Source: Actinoplanes palleronii (GTDB taxonomy: Bacteria; Actinomycetota; Actinomycetes; Mycobacteriales; Micromonosporaceae). Taken from it: a DNA stretch of 64,000 bases. The position numbers and the translations under genes were made by a program. The stretch spans positions 1-64,000 of the forward strand of contig NZ_BOMS01000092.1 in NCBI RefSeq assembly GCF_016862315.1. The letters run 5' to 3'. The notes under the pieces are model-generated. The model made no database searches and was not told where the DNA came from. It saw only the letters and a program-made list of their open reading frames with translations. Of this stretch, positions 6,741 to 15,021 are shown piece after piece. Position 1 is the stretch's first letter; every line of letters begins with the position of its first letter.

Positions 6741-9688
6741 TCCTGCGGGAGCATTCCCCGCGGGACCTGGTTACGGATCTCCGCGACGACTTCCGGCGCG
6801 ATCTTGTCGTCGTTGTCGAGACGGTCCAGCAGCAGCCGCATGTAGTTGCTGACGGTCACCTCGTCCCAAGACTGGACCAGGGCGGGAACGTCGGCGGCCC
6901 GCTGGTAGTCGTCGGCCGACGGCGCGGGGTGGGCCAGGATCCGCAGCAGCAGATGTGCGGCCGAGTCCACGCCGGACCCGCCGAACGTGTTGACCGTGGC
7001 CGGCAGGTGGGTGACGAGTGGTTCCAGGGCGTGGTGGACCAGGTCGTCGAGGACGCTGCACTGGAAGTAGGACTTCAGGCGCAGCTGCTCCGGATGCAGG
7101 TCGGGCAGGGTGAAGAAGCTGCCCGGGTCCACGTTCAACGTCCAGTCCAGATCGAGAGCCGGAGCGACGGACGTGCTGTAGAGGCTGAGCCGCAGGTCGC
7201 GCCGGTTGCCTGCCCAGGTCCGCTCCAGGGAGATCATGTCGACCACGCTGGTCCAGGCGTCGGTGCTCAGCTGGGACCGCCACAACAAGGCCTGCGCGTG
7301 CCACGCGTCCACCGGGTCGGGCGGCTCCGGATACAGCTCGCTGCCCCGCACGTCACCGAGACAGAGCGTCAGCAGCAGCAGGTTCGCCGCGTAGGTCGCG
7401 TACCGCGCCGGCACACTCGGCGACTGCGGCTGGTAGGCCGGGTAGCGCGCCGCCGGGGGAGCGTGGTTGACCGCCCGGTACAGCCGCACCAGCAGACCGC
7501 GCAGGCGCTCCCGCTCGTGGTCGTCGGTCGCCGCGGCCAGATGCGCCAGGAAGTCGATCACCGGCGCCCGCACGCTCAGCGGCTGGAACGAGAGCAGCGC
7601 CCGCAGCAGCTCGTCCTCGGCCGGCCCGGGGTGGAACGACGCCGACGCGGCCGCGTCCCGCACCGCCAGGTCCTGGAGCACCTGCCAGCTCAGCCGCGCG
7701 ACCAGGTATTCGCCGAACGTCGCGTGCAGGAACTCGTACGTCTGGAAACGGGTCTCGTCCCCGGCGGACCTGGCCCGATGGATGAAGAAGAAGCGCCCGA
7801 GCGTCAGCTCGGCCTCGGGAAGCGGCGCCCGCAGCCCGGACGCGGCGCCCGGACCGACCGGCCCGGTGATCTGCAGGGCGGCGATGTCGCGCTCGAGATC
7901 GGACTCGGTCACCCACTGCGCGGCCCGGTTGAACATCGCGAACGCCACCACCGAGAGCCGGCGCAGCTCGTTCTCGACCGCGGCGGCCAGCTCCCGGTCG
8001 GGCAGGCCCTCCCGGTGCTTGGTGATCTCGCGCAGCGCGAAGCTGCGCAGCAACTGCTCGTAGAGCTCGTCGGCGCGCAGGTGCGGTCCGGAGCGCTGCA
8101 GCACGTTGCCGTCCGCGTCGTAGAGCGCGAGCATCAGCAGCAGCAACGGCTGCCCGGCCAGGTCGCGGTGGGCGAGAACGGTCTCCGCGGCGAGCGGCTT
8201 GAGGTGCCGGGCGGCGAAGTTCGCGGCGTTCACCCGGTTCCAGATGTCCAGCCAGGCGATCACCCGCTCGTCGTCGAACGGTTCGAGGCGCAGCGCGACG
8301 GTCTCCTCCGGGGTGCGGGCCCGGTCGGCGACCGCGGTCCGGCTGGTGACGATCACCGCGACCGGCCGGCCCTGGTCGGCCTCGCGGCGCTGGAACCGGG
8401 CGACCCGGGTCAGGTAGTCGGTGTGGCTCACCCCGACCGCCTGCAGCAGCTCGTCGAAGCCGTCGAGCAGGACGACCGGCATCGCGTCGCCGGCCGAGCG
8501 GGCCAGCGCCGGCCACTCCACCCGCTCGCCGGTGGCCTCGCGGATCGCGTGCTCGATCTGGTCCTGCACGTCGTCGAGGGTGGGCACGTCACGCAGGATG
8601 ACCCGGATCGGCAGGAAGTCGGCGGCCGGGAGCCGGGCGGCGAGGACCCGGGTGAGCACCGACTTGCCGGACCCGGGCTGGCCCAGCACCAGCAGCGGGG
8701 CGCGCACCGCCTGCGGCGAGGTCAGGTGCCCGAGCAGGAACTCCGGCAGGTCGTCGCGGACCGGCCGCGCGTCCCACCAGGACTCCTCGCTGACCTGGTC
8801 GTTCGCCCGGACCGCGACCGCGCGGAACCGGGGCGGCAGGTAGCCCTCGCCGAGCTCCGGCACCCGGATGCCGTCCGGGACGTCACCGGACTCGACGATG
8901 CGGCGGCCCAGCTCGGCGCGGTAGGCCAGGGCCAGGCCGGCCCGGCGCTGGTCCGGCGCGCGGCCGGTGGAGATCGCGGTCAGGGTCTCCTCGAGCCCGG
9001 CCAGGGCGGTCCGGGTGGCCCGGTGCTCCCGCTGGCTGGCCCAGCAGGCCACCTCGGGGAACTCGCCGGCCAGCTGGCGGAACAACTCCTCGTACCGCAG
9101 GACGGCGCGGGCCGGGACGGCGCTCATCGCGTCGTAGAAGGTCTTCCGGCGGCCCACGGTCAGGCGCTCCCAGACGGCGAGCCCGGCGGTGAACGTGGTG
9201 ATCGATCCGGCCAGGCTTCCGTAATAGGCGGTCAGGCTGAGCAGATAGGTCTCCGGGGCGATCAGCGGTGACGGCAGCATCATCGGGGCCTGGTCGACCG
9301 TCGCCGGGATCGCCCGGTCGGCGAGGGAGCTCTGCTCGGCCTTGGTCAGCTCGAGATCACCGAACCGGAACGGCAGCCGGGCCTGCTCCATCGCCTCGAA
9401 GAACGCGGTGACCACGAGCACCGCGTGCGCCGCCTCCAGCCGCTCGGTGCGGCTGGCCCGGGACAGGCCGCTGCGCCGCTCGGACAGCGTGCGCACCAGC
9501 TCGTGGCTGAGCCGCACCAGCTCGCCCTTCGCGTCGAAGAGGCCGAGCAGCACCGGCGCCGCCGGCGTGGCGACCAGCAGCGCCCCGCCGACGATCTTCT
9601 CGACGGCGCTGACGAGCTTGCTGTCCTGCCCGCCGAGCAGACGAACCGCGTCCAGGTATCCGAGCAACCGAGCCATGTCGTCCATCAT
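6737..9688 (-). CDS. NACHT-domain STAND NTPase
   Basis: A 983-residue protein with a central NACHT NTPase. Walker A is GQPGSGKS (Lys342), Walker B is VVLLDGFDELL (about residues 405-415), and a sensor-like VIVTSRTA follows. Residues 1-250 are mostly helical and begin MARLLGYLDAVRLLGGQDSK, a form of N-terminal helical domain seen in many actinobacterial NACHT proteins. After the NTPase come a winged-helix-like stretch (EFLHATFGEYLVARL) and a long C-terminal region without recognisable repeats or nuclease motifs. Proteins of this class sense a trigger, oligomerise and activate an effector; several bacterial NACHT proteins are antiphage systems. No partner gene is adjacent. The start at 9688 is chosen because upstream codons are antisense to the enoyl-CoA hydratase; Met at 9676 is an alternative. 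Confidence 0.88.
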   Translation of the reverse strand: MMDDMARLLGYLDAVRLLGGQDSKLVSAVEKIVGGALLVATPAAPVLLGLFDAKGELVRLSHELVRTLSERRSGLSRASRTERLEAAHAVLVVTAFFEAMEQARLPFRFGDLELTKAEQSSLADRAIPATVDQAPMMLPSPLIAPETYLLSLTAYYGSLAGSITTFTAGLAVWERLTVGRRKTFYDAMSAVPARAVLRYEELFRQLAGEFPEVACWASQREHRATRTALAGLEETLTAISTGRAPDQRRAGLALAYRAELGRRIVESGDVPDGIRVPELGEGYLPPRFRAVAVRANDQVSEESWWDARPVRDDLPEFLLGHLTSPQAVRAPLLVLGQPGSGKSVLTRVLAARLPAADFLPIRVILRDVPTLDDVQDQIEHAIREATGERVEWPALARSAGDAMPVVLLDGFDELLQAVGVSHTDYLTRVARFQRREADQGRPVAVIVTSRTAVADRARTPEETVALRLEPFDDERVIAWLDIWNRVNAANFAARHLKPLAAETVLAHRDLAGQPLLLLMLALYDADGNVLQRSGPHLRADELYEQLLRSFALREITKHREGLPDRELAAAVENELRRLSVVAFAMFNRAAQWVTESDLERDIAALQITGPVGPGAASGLRAPLPEAELTLGRFFFIHRARSAGDETRFQTYEFLHATFGEYLVARLSWQVLQDLAVRDAAASASFHPGPAEDELLRALLSFQPLSVRAPVIDFLAHLAAATDDHERERLRGLLVRLYRAVNHAPPAARYPAYQPQSPSVPARYATYAANLLLLTLCLGDVRGSELYPEPPDPVDAWHAQALLWRSQLSTDAWTSVVDMISLERTWAGNRRDLRLSLYSTSVAPALDLDWTLNVDPGSFFTLPDLHPEQLRLKSYFQCSVLDDLVHHALEPLVTHLPATVNTFGGSGVDSAAHLLLRILAHPAPSADDYQRAADVPALVQSWDEVTVSNYMRLLLDRLDNDDKIAPEVVAEIRNQVPRGMLPQE

Positions 9689-9746
9689 GGCCGGTGATCG
9701 CCACGGCTTCTCCTCGGTGCTCGCGGGGTGGGGCGGAATGCCGTAA

Positions 9747-9762
9747 GTTACCCGCTGGTAAC
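9747..9762. promoter_or_regulatory. Inverted repeat in divergent promoter region
   Basis: GTTACCCGCTGGTAAC has perfect 6-bp arms around four bases. It lies in the 93-bp gap between the divergent NACHT and enoyl-CoA hydratase genes, 20 bases before the latter's ATG, so it could be an operator for a TetR- or GntR-like regulator. No such regulator is encoded beside it. Confidence 0.35.
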
Positions 9763-9781
9763 AGTCTTTCAAGGAGGCAGC

Positions 9782-10453
9782 ATGCCCACGCTCGAGCGGC
9801 ACGACGACGTCTTCGTTCTCGATCTCGGTGACACCGAGAACCGGTTCCACCCGGACTGGCTGACCGCGGTCGGCGCGGCGCTCGACGAGGTGGAGAAGGC
9901 GGACGGCGCGAAGGCGCTGGTCACCACGGCGACCGGGAAGTTCTTCTCGAACGGGCTCGACCTGGACTGGCTGGGCGCCACCGGCGGGGACCTCGCGGAG
10001 TACGCGCTTTCCGTACAGGAGCTCTTCGCCCGGATTCTCGGTCTTCCGCTGCCGACCGTTGCGGCGTTGCAGGGGCACACGTTCGCGGCCGGTGCGATGC
10101 TGTCGCTCGCGCACGACTTCCGGGTGATGCGGGCCGACCGGGGCTTCTGGTGCCTGCCCGAGGTGGCGATCAACATCCCGTTCACCCCCGGGATGGCCGC
10201 GCTGATCCAGGCCCGGCTGACCCCGCAGGCCGCGCACGAGTCGATGACCACCGGGCGCCGGTACGGCGGGGCCGACGCGCTCGCCGCCGGGATCGTCGAC
10301 AAGGCGGTGGCCGAGGACGCCGTCCGGCCCACCGCGATCGGGATCGCCGCGTCGCTCGCCGCCAACGCCGGCGAGACCCTCGGTGCGATCAAGACCCGGA
10401 TGTACGCCCCTGTCCTCGCCGTCCTGCGCGACCGGGAGGGCCCGCTGGGCTGA
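9782..10453 (+). CDS. Enoyl-CoA hydratase/isomerase family protein
   Basis: A 223-residue crotonase-fold protein, short for the family. The oxyanion-hole region reads GHTFAAGAMLSLAHDFRVM and is followed by FWCLPEVAINIPF, where Glu127 matches the single catalytic acid of delta3,delta2-enoyl-CoA isomerases, as in plant peroxisomal ECI proteins. It may therefore shift double bonds during oxidation of unsaturated fatty acids rather than hydrate them. AAGGAGG lies 5 bases before the ATG, which overrules the upstream in-frame start at 9728. It stands alone between a divergent NACHT gene and a phosphoketolase with its own leader. Confidence 0.88.
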   Translation: MPTLERHDDVFVLDLGDTENRFHPDWLTAVGAALDEVEKADGAKALVTTATGKFFSNGLDLDWLGATGGDLAEYALSVQELFARILGLPLPTVAALQGHTFAAGAMLSLAHDFRVMRADRGFWCLPEVAINIPFTPGMAALIQARLTPQAAHESMTTGRRYGGADALAAGIVDKAVAEDAVRPTAIGIAASLAANAGETLGAIKTRMYAPVLAVLRDREGPLG

Positions 10454-10519
10454 ATACCGGTTGTTCACTCGCAACGGAGGGTGCGCCCGGCCCCTCCCCG
10501 GGTAACGTCCCGGACGGAG

Positions 10520-10533
10520 GGGCCGAAGGACCC
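10520..10533. promoter_or_regulatory. Possible DosR-like box upstream of phosphoketolase
   Basis: GGGCCGAAGGACCC matches 12 of 14 positions of the candidate DosR box in front of the Acg-family gene at 17932 (GGGCCGAAAGTCCC). It lies 63 bases upstream of the phosphoketolase start. Against the mycobacterial consensus core it matches only 10 of 14, so this is a weak call. Confidence 0.3.
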
Positions 10534-10596
10534 TGCCACGCGGGGCCCGGGCCGGGAAAAGTGAAGATCGAAAAAGCCTTCAGGGGAGGAAAGATC

Positions 10597-13005
10597 GTGA
10601 CCGCTGTGCTCGACCACGAGGACCTGGTGCGCAAGCTCGCCCAACCCGACGACGCCGAGGTGGCGAGTCTCGACGCATGGTGGCGGGCGAACAACTACCT
10701 CACCATCGGACAGATCTACCTGCAGGCCAACCCGCTGCTGCGTGAGCCGCTGGCGAACGAGCACATCAAACCGCGGCTGCTCGGCCACTGGGGGACCAGT
10801 CCCGGCCTGTCGTTCGTCTACGCCCACGTCTCCCGGCTGATCAAGACCACCGGGCAGGAGGCCATCTACCTGGCCGGTCCCGGTCACGGCGGGCCGGCCC
10901 TGGTCGCCGCGGGATATCTCGAGGGCACCTACTCGGAGATCTACCCGAAGGTCAGCCAGGACGAGGACGGCCTGCTCCGGCTGTTCCGCCAGTTCTCCAG
11001 CCCGGGCGGCATCCCGAGCCACGTCTCGGTGACCACCCCGGGCTCGATCCACGAGGGTGGCGAGCTGGGCTACGTGCTGGTGCACGCGTTCGGTTCGGTG
11101 ATGGACAACCCGGACCTGCTGACCATCGCGATGGTCGGTGACGGCGAGGCGGAGACCGGCCCGCTCGAGGGCTCGTGGAAGGGCATCTCGTTCATCAACC
11201 CGGAGCACGACGGCGCCGTCCTGCCGATCCTGCACCTGAACGGCGCCAAGATCGCCGGCCCGACGGTGCTGGCCCGGAAGGACCCGGCCGAGGTGCGCAA
11301 GCTCCTCGAGGGCCACGGCTACGAGATCATCGAGGTGAGCGGGGACGACCTGCCCGGCATGCACCACCGGTTCGCGGCGGCGCTCGCCGAGGCCTGGGGC
11401 AAGATCCGCTCGATTCAGACCGCGGCACGTGAGGGCAGCTGGGACGGGCAGCGTCCGCACTGGCCGCTGATCATTCTTCGTACGCCGAAGGGCTGGACCG
11501 GGCCGGAGAAGATCGACGGCATCACGGTGACCGGCACCTGGCGGTCGCACCAGGTCCCGCTGTCCGGGGTCAAGGGCAACCCCGCGCACCTCAAGGACCT
11601 GGAGACCTGGCTCAAGTCGTACCGGCCGGAGGAGCTGTTCGACGCGACCGGCGCACCGACCGAGCTGGTCAGGCAGCTGGCGCCGGAGGGTGACCTGCGG
11701 ATGAGCGCCAGCCCGCACGCCAACGGCGGGCTGCTCACCAAGGACCTCGACCTGCCGGACTTCCGCGACTACGCGTTCGACGTGAAGCAGCCGGCCGCCG
11801 AGCACGCCGAGTCGACCCGCAAGCTGGGCGAGATGATGCGCGACATCTACACGCGCAACCCGGACCGGTTCCGGCTGTTCTGCCCGGACGAGACGAACAG
11901 CAACCGGCTCGGCGCGGTCTTCGAGGTGTCCGACCGCGGGTTCATGGAGTCGGTCAACGCCGACGACGTGAAGATCAGCCGCAACGGCCGGGTGATGGAG
12001 GTGCTCTCCGAGCACAACTGCCACGGCTGGCTCGAGGGGTACAACCTGACCGGCCGGCACGGCATGTTCGCCACCTACGAGGCGTTCGCCATGGTCAGCG
12101 CGTCGCAGACGATCCAGCACGGCAAGTGGTTGCAGGAGGCCAGCCACCTCGACTGGCGGGCCAAGGTGCCGAGCCTGAACATCCTGCTCACCTCGACCGC
12201 CTGGCGCAACGACCACAACGGGTTCTCGCACCAGGGCCCCGGCCTGATCCAGAACGTGCTGACCCAGCGCGGCGACGTGGCCCGGGTCTACCTGCCGCCG
12301 GACGCGAACACGCTGCTCTCGGTGGCCGACCACTGCTTCCGGTCGCGGTCGTACATCAACCTGATCGTCATCGACAAGCAGCCGCAGTTGCAGTTCCTCA
12401 CCATGGACCAGGCGATCGAGCACTGCACCATCGGCGCCGGGGTCTGGGAGTGGGCCGGGACCGACGACGGTTCCAGCGATCCGGACATCGTGCTGGCCTG
12501 CGCCGGCGACGTGGTGACCATGGAGACCGTGGCCGCGGCCCGGATCCTGCGGGAGAAGCTGCCGAACCTCAAGGTGCGCGTGGTCAACGTGGTCGACCTG
12601 ATGACCCTGCCGCGGCCCAAGGACCACCCGCACGGCATGAGCGAGACGCTGTTCCGCGAGCTGTTCACCGACCACGTGGACGTGGTGTTCTCGTTCCACG
12701 GCTACCCGGGCGCGATCCACCAGCTGGTGCACGGCCGGCCGGACGCCGACCGGTTCCGGGTGCGCGGCTTCATCGAGCAGGGCACCACCACCACGCCGTT
12801 CGACATGACGGTGCGGAACAAGGCGTCGCGGTACCACCTGGTGATGGACGCGATCAACAACGCCAGGCGGCTACCGAGCGGCGCGACCGAGGTCAAGGCG
12901 TGGTGCGAGGCCCAGCTGGCGAAGCACGAGGCCTACGTCGTGGAGCACCTGGAGGACATGCCCGAGGTGCGCGACTGGTCCCTCGGCGACTGGGCGCAGA
13001 GTTGA
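10597..13005 (+). CDS. xfp: Phosphoketolase (xylulose-5-P/fructose-6-P)
   Basis: An 802-residue thiamine-diphosphate enzyme that splits xylulose 5-phosphate (and often fructose 6-phosphate) with phosphate to acetyl phosphate plus glyceraldehyde 3-phosphate or erythrose 4-phosphate. Both family signatures are present: EGGELGY near residue 155 and the diphosphate-binding stretch DNPDLLTIAMVGDGEAETG just after. Full family length. The GTG at 10597 is chosen because GGGGAGGA lies 6 bases upstream; an in-frame GTG at 10561 lacks a site. It may use xylose delivered by the alpha-xylosidase operon, and acetyl phosphate could support ATP synthesis under low oxygen, which fits the weak DosR-like box upstream. 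Confidence 0.95.
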   Translation: MTAVLDHEDLVRKLAQPDDAEVASLDAWWRANNYLTIGQIYLQANPLLREPLANEHIKPRLLGHWGTSPGLSFVYAHVSRLIKTTGQEAIYLAGPGHGGPALVAAGYLEGTYSEIYPKVSQDEDGLLRLFRQFSSPGGIPSHVSVTTPGSIHEGGELGYVLVHAFGSVMDNPDLLTIAMVGDGEAETGPLEGSWKGISFINPEHDGAVLPILHLNGAKIAGPTVLARKDPAEVRKLLEGHGYEIIEVSGDDLPGMHHRFAAALAEAWGKIRSIQTAAREGSWDGQRPHWPLIILRTPKGWTGPEKIDGITVTGTWRSHQVPLSGVKGNPAHLKDLETWLKSYRPEELFDATGAPTELVRQLAPEGDLRMSASPHANGGLLTKDLDLPDFRDYAFDVKQPAAEHAESTRKLGEMMRDIYTRNPDRFRLFCPDETNSNRLGAVFEVSDRGFMESVNADDVKISRNGRVMEVLSEHNCHGWLEGYNLTGRHGMFATYEAFAMVSASQTIQHGKWLQEASHLDWRAKVPSLNILLTSTAWRNDHNGFSHQGPGLIQNVLTQRGDVARVYLPPDANTLLSVADHCFRSRSYINLIVIDKQPQLQFLTMDQAIEHCTIGAGVWEWAGTDDGSSDPDIVLACAGDVVTMETVAAARILREKLPNLKVRVVNVVDLMTLPRPKDHPHGMSETLFRELFTDHVDVVFSFHGYPGAIHQLVHGRPDADRFRVRGFIEQGTTTTPFDMTVRNKASRYHLVMDAINNARRLPSGATEVKAWCEAQLAKHEAYVVEHLEDMPEVRDWSLGDWAQS

Positions 13006-13062
13006 TCTAGCGGGGTCCGGCCGCCGCTTCGCCTAAGAAAGTAGGGGCGAGGGGGCGGCTGA

Positions 13063-13128
13063 CCCTTCCTTTCGACGTCGAGCCGGGAGAAGGTGAAAGG
13101 CACACGCCTACTCGACGTTGAGGAAGGG
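13063..13128 (+). promoter_or_regulatory. Leader stem-loop covering a ribosome-binding site
   Basis: In the 131-bp gap before the peptidoglycan-binding gene, 13063-13082 and 13111-13128 form an imperfect inverted repeat: CTCGACGTTGAGGAAGG pairs with CCTTCCTTTCGACGTCGAG. The right arm contains the purine run GAGGAAGGGG that is the only ribosome-binding site for the gene, so folding would hide it. It does not match a riboswitch family I know. Confidence 0.4.
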
Positions 13129-13136
13129 GATCCCGG

Positions 13137-13571
13137 ATGGCCGCTACCCGCAGCCCATGGCCGACGACCCGGCAGGGTTCGACCCAACATCCCGTGCCCA
13201 CGCTGCAATATCTGCTGCGAGCCCGAGGCCACACGGTCACCGTGGACGGCGTCTTCGGCGCGCAGACCGGTGACGCGGTCCGCGCCTGCCAGCGTGCCAA
13301 GGGCCTCCCCGACAACGGCGTCGTCTGCGCGGAGACCTGGCAGGCCTTGATCATGAAGGTCGGCCCCGGCGCGGTCGGCAACGCGGTGCGCGGCGTCCAG
13401 CACGAGTTCCGGCCCGGTTCGGACCCGGACGGCGTCTACGGCCCGGCCACCGAGTCGGCGGTCCGCGCCTTCCAGTCCTCGGTCGGCCTGCCCGCCGACG
13501 GCGTCGTCGACGCACCCACCTGGCAGGCCCTGGTGTGCGGCTCGGTCGGCTCCCTGCAGCAGGCCGCCTGA
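13137..13571 (+). CDS. Peptidoglycan-binding domain protein (two PG_binding_1 repeats)
   Basis: A 144-residue protein made of two tandem peptidoglycan-binding (PG_binding_1) repeats, about residues 20-72 and 78-136. Each contains the DGVFGAQT/DGVYGPAT, V(R)A(F/C)Q and GLP(D/A)(N/D)G(V)V motifs and ends in TWQAL. It has no catalytic domain and no clear signal peptide, so export is uncertain; it might bind cell wall from outside by a non-classical route or be a fragment of a former hydrolase. GAGGAAGGGG lies before the ATG and is part of a leader hairpin. A strong terminator follows. Confidence 0.82.
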   Translation: MAATRSPWPTTRQGSTQHPVPTLQYLLRARGHTVTVDGVFGAQTGDAVRACQRAKGLPDNGVVCAETWQALIMKVGPGAVGNAVRGVQHEFRPGSDPDGVYGPATESAVRAFQSSVGLPADGVVDAPTWQALVCGSVGSLQQAA

Positions 13572-13576
13572 CATAA

Positions 13577-13613
13577 CGGCAGGTCAGCGTCCTCAATCGA
13601 CGCTGACCTGCCG
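13577..13613 (+). terminator. Rho-independent terminator
   Basis: A perfect 15-bp stem (CGGCAGGTCAGCGTC at 13577-13591 with its complement at 13599-13613, 7-base loop) is followed by GCTTTTC. It ends the transcript of the peptidoglycan-binding gene. Confidence 0.9.
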
Positions 13614-13666
13614 GCTTTTCTGGTCTACACTCCCGGCTTCAGTTGATCTTGAATTCGGGGGCCGAC

Positions 13667-13837
13667 ATGTTCGACGACTACGATCCCGCCGTGGTTTTGC
13701 TGCTCACAGGCATCTGGTACCTCCTCTGCACCGGCGCCGTCCTCGGCGCGTTGTACCTGGTGGTCCGGACCGCGGTCCGCGACGGCATCAAGCTGGCCGC
13801 CGCCGACAAAACCCCGGTTCGGCGCGAGACCGCCTGA
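13667..13837 (+). CDS. Small single-span membrane protein, unknown
   Basis: A 56-residue product beginning MFDDYDPAVVLLL. Residues 9-32 are strongly hydrophobic (VVLLLTGIWYLLCTGAVLGALYL-like run) and should span the membrane once, leaving a short acidic outside or inside end and a basic C-terminal tail. The ATG at 13667 with GGGGG upstream is preferred to a TTG at 13643. I do not recognise the family. It lies between a strong terminator and the large inverted repeat, so it is probably a monocistronic unit. Confidence 0.55.
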   Translation: MFDDYDPAVVLLLTGIWYLLCTGAVLGALYLVVRTAVRDGIKLAAADKTPVRRETA

Positions 13838-13853
13838 GCTTCCGGCCCTCATC

Positions 13854-14199
13854 CGGTACGTATACGGAGCGCCCGCCCGCAGGCTACGAGCCGAGTCCCG
13901 CCCGTGAGGCGAACGCGAGACCGCGGCTGGCAGCGGCCGTGGCGCGCCCCCGGCCCCGGCTGGCTCTCAGGGGTGTCTCCGGGTTGTTGACGCACCCCTC
14001 AGGACCAGCCGGGGTCCGGAGGTGCGGCGCGGTCGTGAGCCCGGCTGGTGTTCAGGGGTGTCTCCGGGTGTTTGAGGCACCTCTCAGAGCCAGCCGGGGG
14101 CGGGGGCGCGCTGCGGTCGGGACCGGCTGCGGTGTCGCGTCTGCCTCATGGGCGGGACTCGGCTCGTAGCCTGCGGACGGGCGCTCCGTATGCGTACCG
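13854..14199. repeat. 346-bp inverted repeat, double copy of a dispersed element
   Basis: Two copies of an about 160-bp element face each other. The outer ends match closely (CGGTACG at 13854 and CGTACCG ending at 14199; only 3 mismatches in the first 56 bases), and the inner end of each copy is a hairpin: 13954-14014 and 14041-14097, both with CCGGCTGG/CCAGCCGG bases and an AGGGGTG-type upper stem. A third copy of exactly 159 bp lies at 53159-53317 and a hairpin-only copy at 20406-20458. The 370-bp gap between the small membrane protein gene and the cbiO stop holds nothing else. No open reading frame in it looks real. Confidence 0.85.
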
Positions 14200-14207
14200 A
14201 ACAGGGG

Positions 14208-14984
14208 TCAGCGGTGGCGAGTGGCAGCGGCCGTGACCGGGTCGAAGCCGAAGGGGAGTTCGAGGCGGTGGCCGCGCATCAGGTCGCGGTCGGCGAGCAG
14301 GGTGACGGTGGCGTCGTCGGCGACGATGCGGCCGGTGTCCAGGATGACCGCGCGGGGGCAGAGCTCGAGCGCGTAGGGCAGGTCGTGGGTGACCATCAGC
14401 AGGGTCACCGGGAGCGTCTCGAGGATCTCGGCCAGCTCGCGGCGGCTCGCCGGGTCGAGGTTGGACGACGGCTCGTCGAGGACCAGGATCTCCGGGCGCA
14501 TGGCCAGCACGGTGGCGACCGCGACCCGGCGGCGCTGGCCGAACGACAGGTGGTGCGGCACGTGGTCGCGGTGCTCGGACATGCCGACCGCGGCGAGGGC
14601 CTCGTCGACCCGGGCGTCCAGCTCGGCGCCGCGGACACCGAGGTTGGCCGGGCCGAACGCGACGTCCTCGGCGACCGTCGGCATGAAGAGCTGGTCGTCC
14701 GGGTCCTGGAAGACGATGCCGACCCGGCGGCGGATCTCGGCGATCGCGGCGCGGTCGGCGGGGACGACCGGGGCGCCGGAGACCTCGACGGTGCCGCCAC
14801 CGCCGTGCAGGATGCCGTTGAGGTGCAGCACCAGGGTGGTCTTGCCGGCGCCGTTCGGGCCGAGCAGGGCCACCCGTTCGCCGGGGGCGAGGGTCAGGTC
14901 GACGCCGCGCAGCGCGGCCCGGCCGTCCGGGTACGCGTAGTGCAGGCCGGCGACGCGCAGAGCGGGATCGGTCACGTCGATCAT
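14208..14984 (-). CDS. cbiO: ECF transporter ATP-binding protein CbiO
   Basis: A 258-residue ABC ATPase of the energy-coupling-factor type. Walker A is GPNGAGKTT, the signature is LSFGQRRRVA and Walker B is ILVLDEPSSNLDP. It powers the CbiMNQ membrane complex that imports cobalt or nickel. It is the last of four genes transcribed together; the ATG at 14984 begins at the normal family N-terminus (MIDVTDPALRVAGLHYAYPDG) though no good ribosome-binding site is seen. Its 3' end abuts the dispersed repeat. Confidence 0.93.
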   Translation of the reverse strand: MIDVTDPALRVAGLHYAYPDGRAALRGVDLTLAPGERVALLGPNGAGKTTLVLHLNGILHGGGGTVEVSGAPVVPADRAAIAEIRRRVGIVFQDPDDQLFMPTVAEDVAFGPANLGVRGAELDARVDEALAAVGMSEHRDHVPHHLSFGQRRRVAVATVLAMRPEILVLDEPSSNLDPASRRELAEILETLPVTLLMVTHDLPYALELCPRAVILDTGRIVADDATVTLLADRDLMRGHRLELPFGFDPVTAAATRHR

Positions 14985-15021
14985 GCTAGGCCGGGCCGCG
15001 GGCGGGGTTGCGCCGGAGGGC

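Noticed and set aside
9689..10474. In-frame extension of the NACHT gene to a start at 10474
   Set aside because: The added 262 residues are Arg/Gly/Val-rich antisense of the enoyl-CoA hydratase gene, which has its own strong ribosome-binding site; the family N-terminus starts at 9688 or 9676.
10465..12837. 790-codon open frame on the minus strand
   Set aside because: It is antisense to the well-recognised phosphoketolase gene and has no domain.
13006..13136. c-di-AMP riboswitch before the cell-wall gene
   Set aside because: The position would fit, but the conserved ydaO motifs are absent; only a simple stem covering the ribosome-binding site is seen.
13939..14236. Small open frames inside the inverted repeat
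   Set aside because: They follow the repeat symmetry, have no good ribosome-binding sites, and the third copy at 53 kb does not keep them open.
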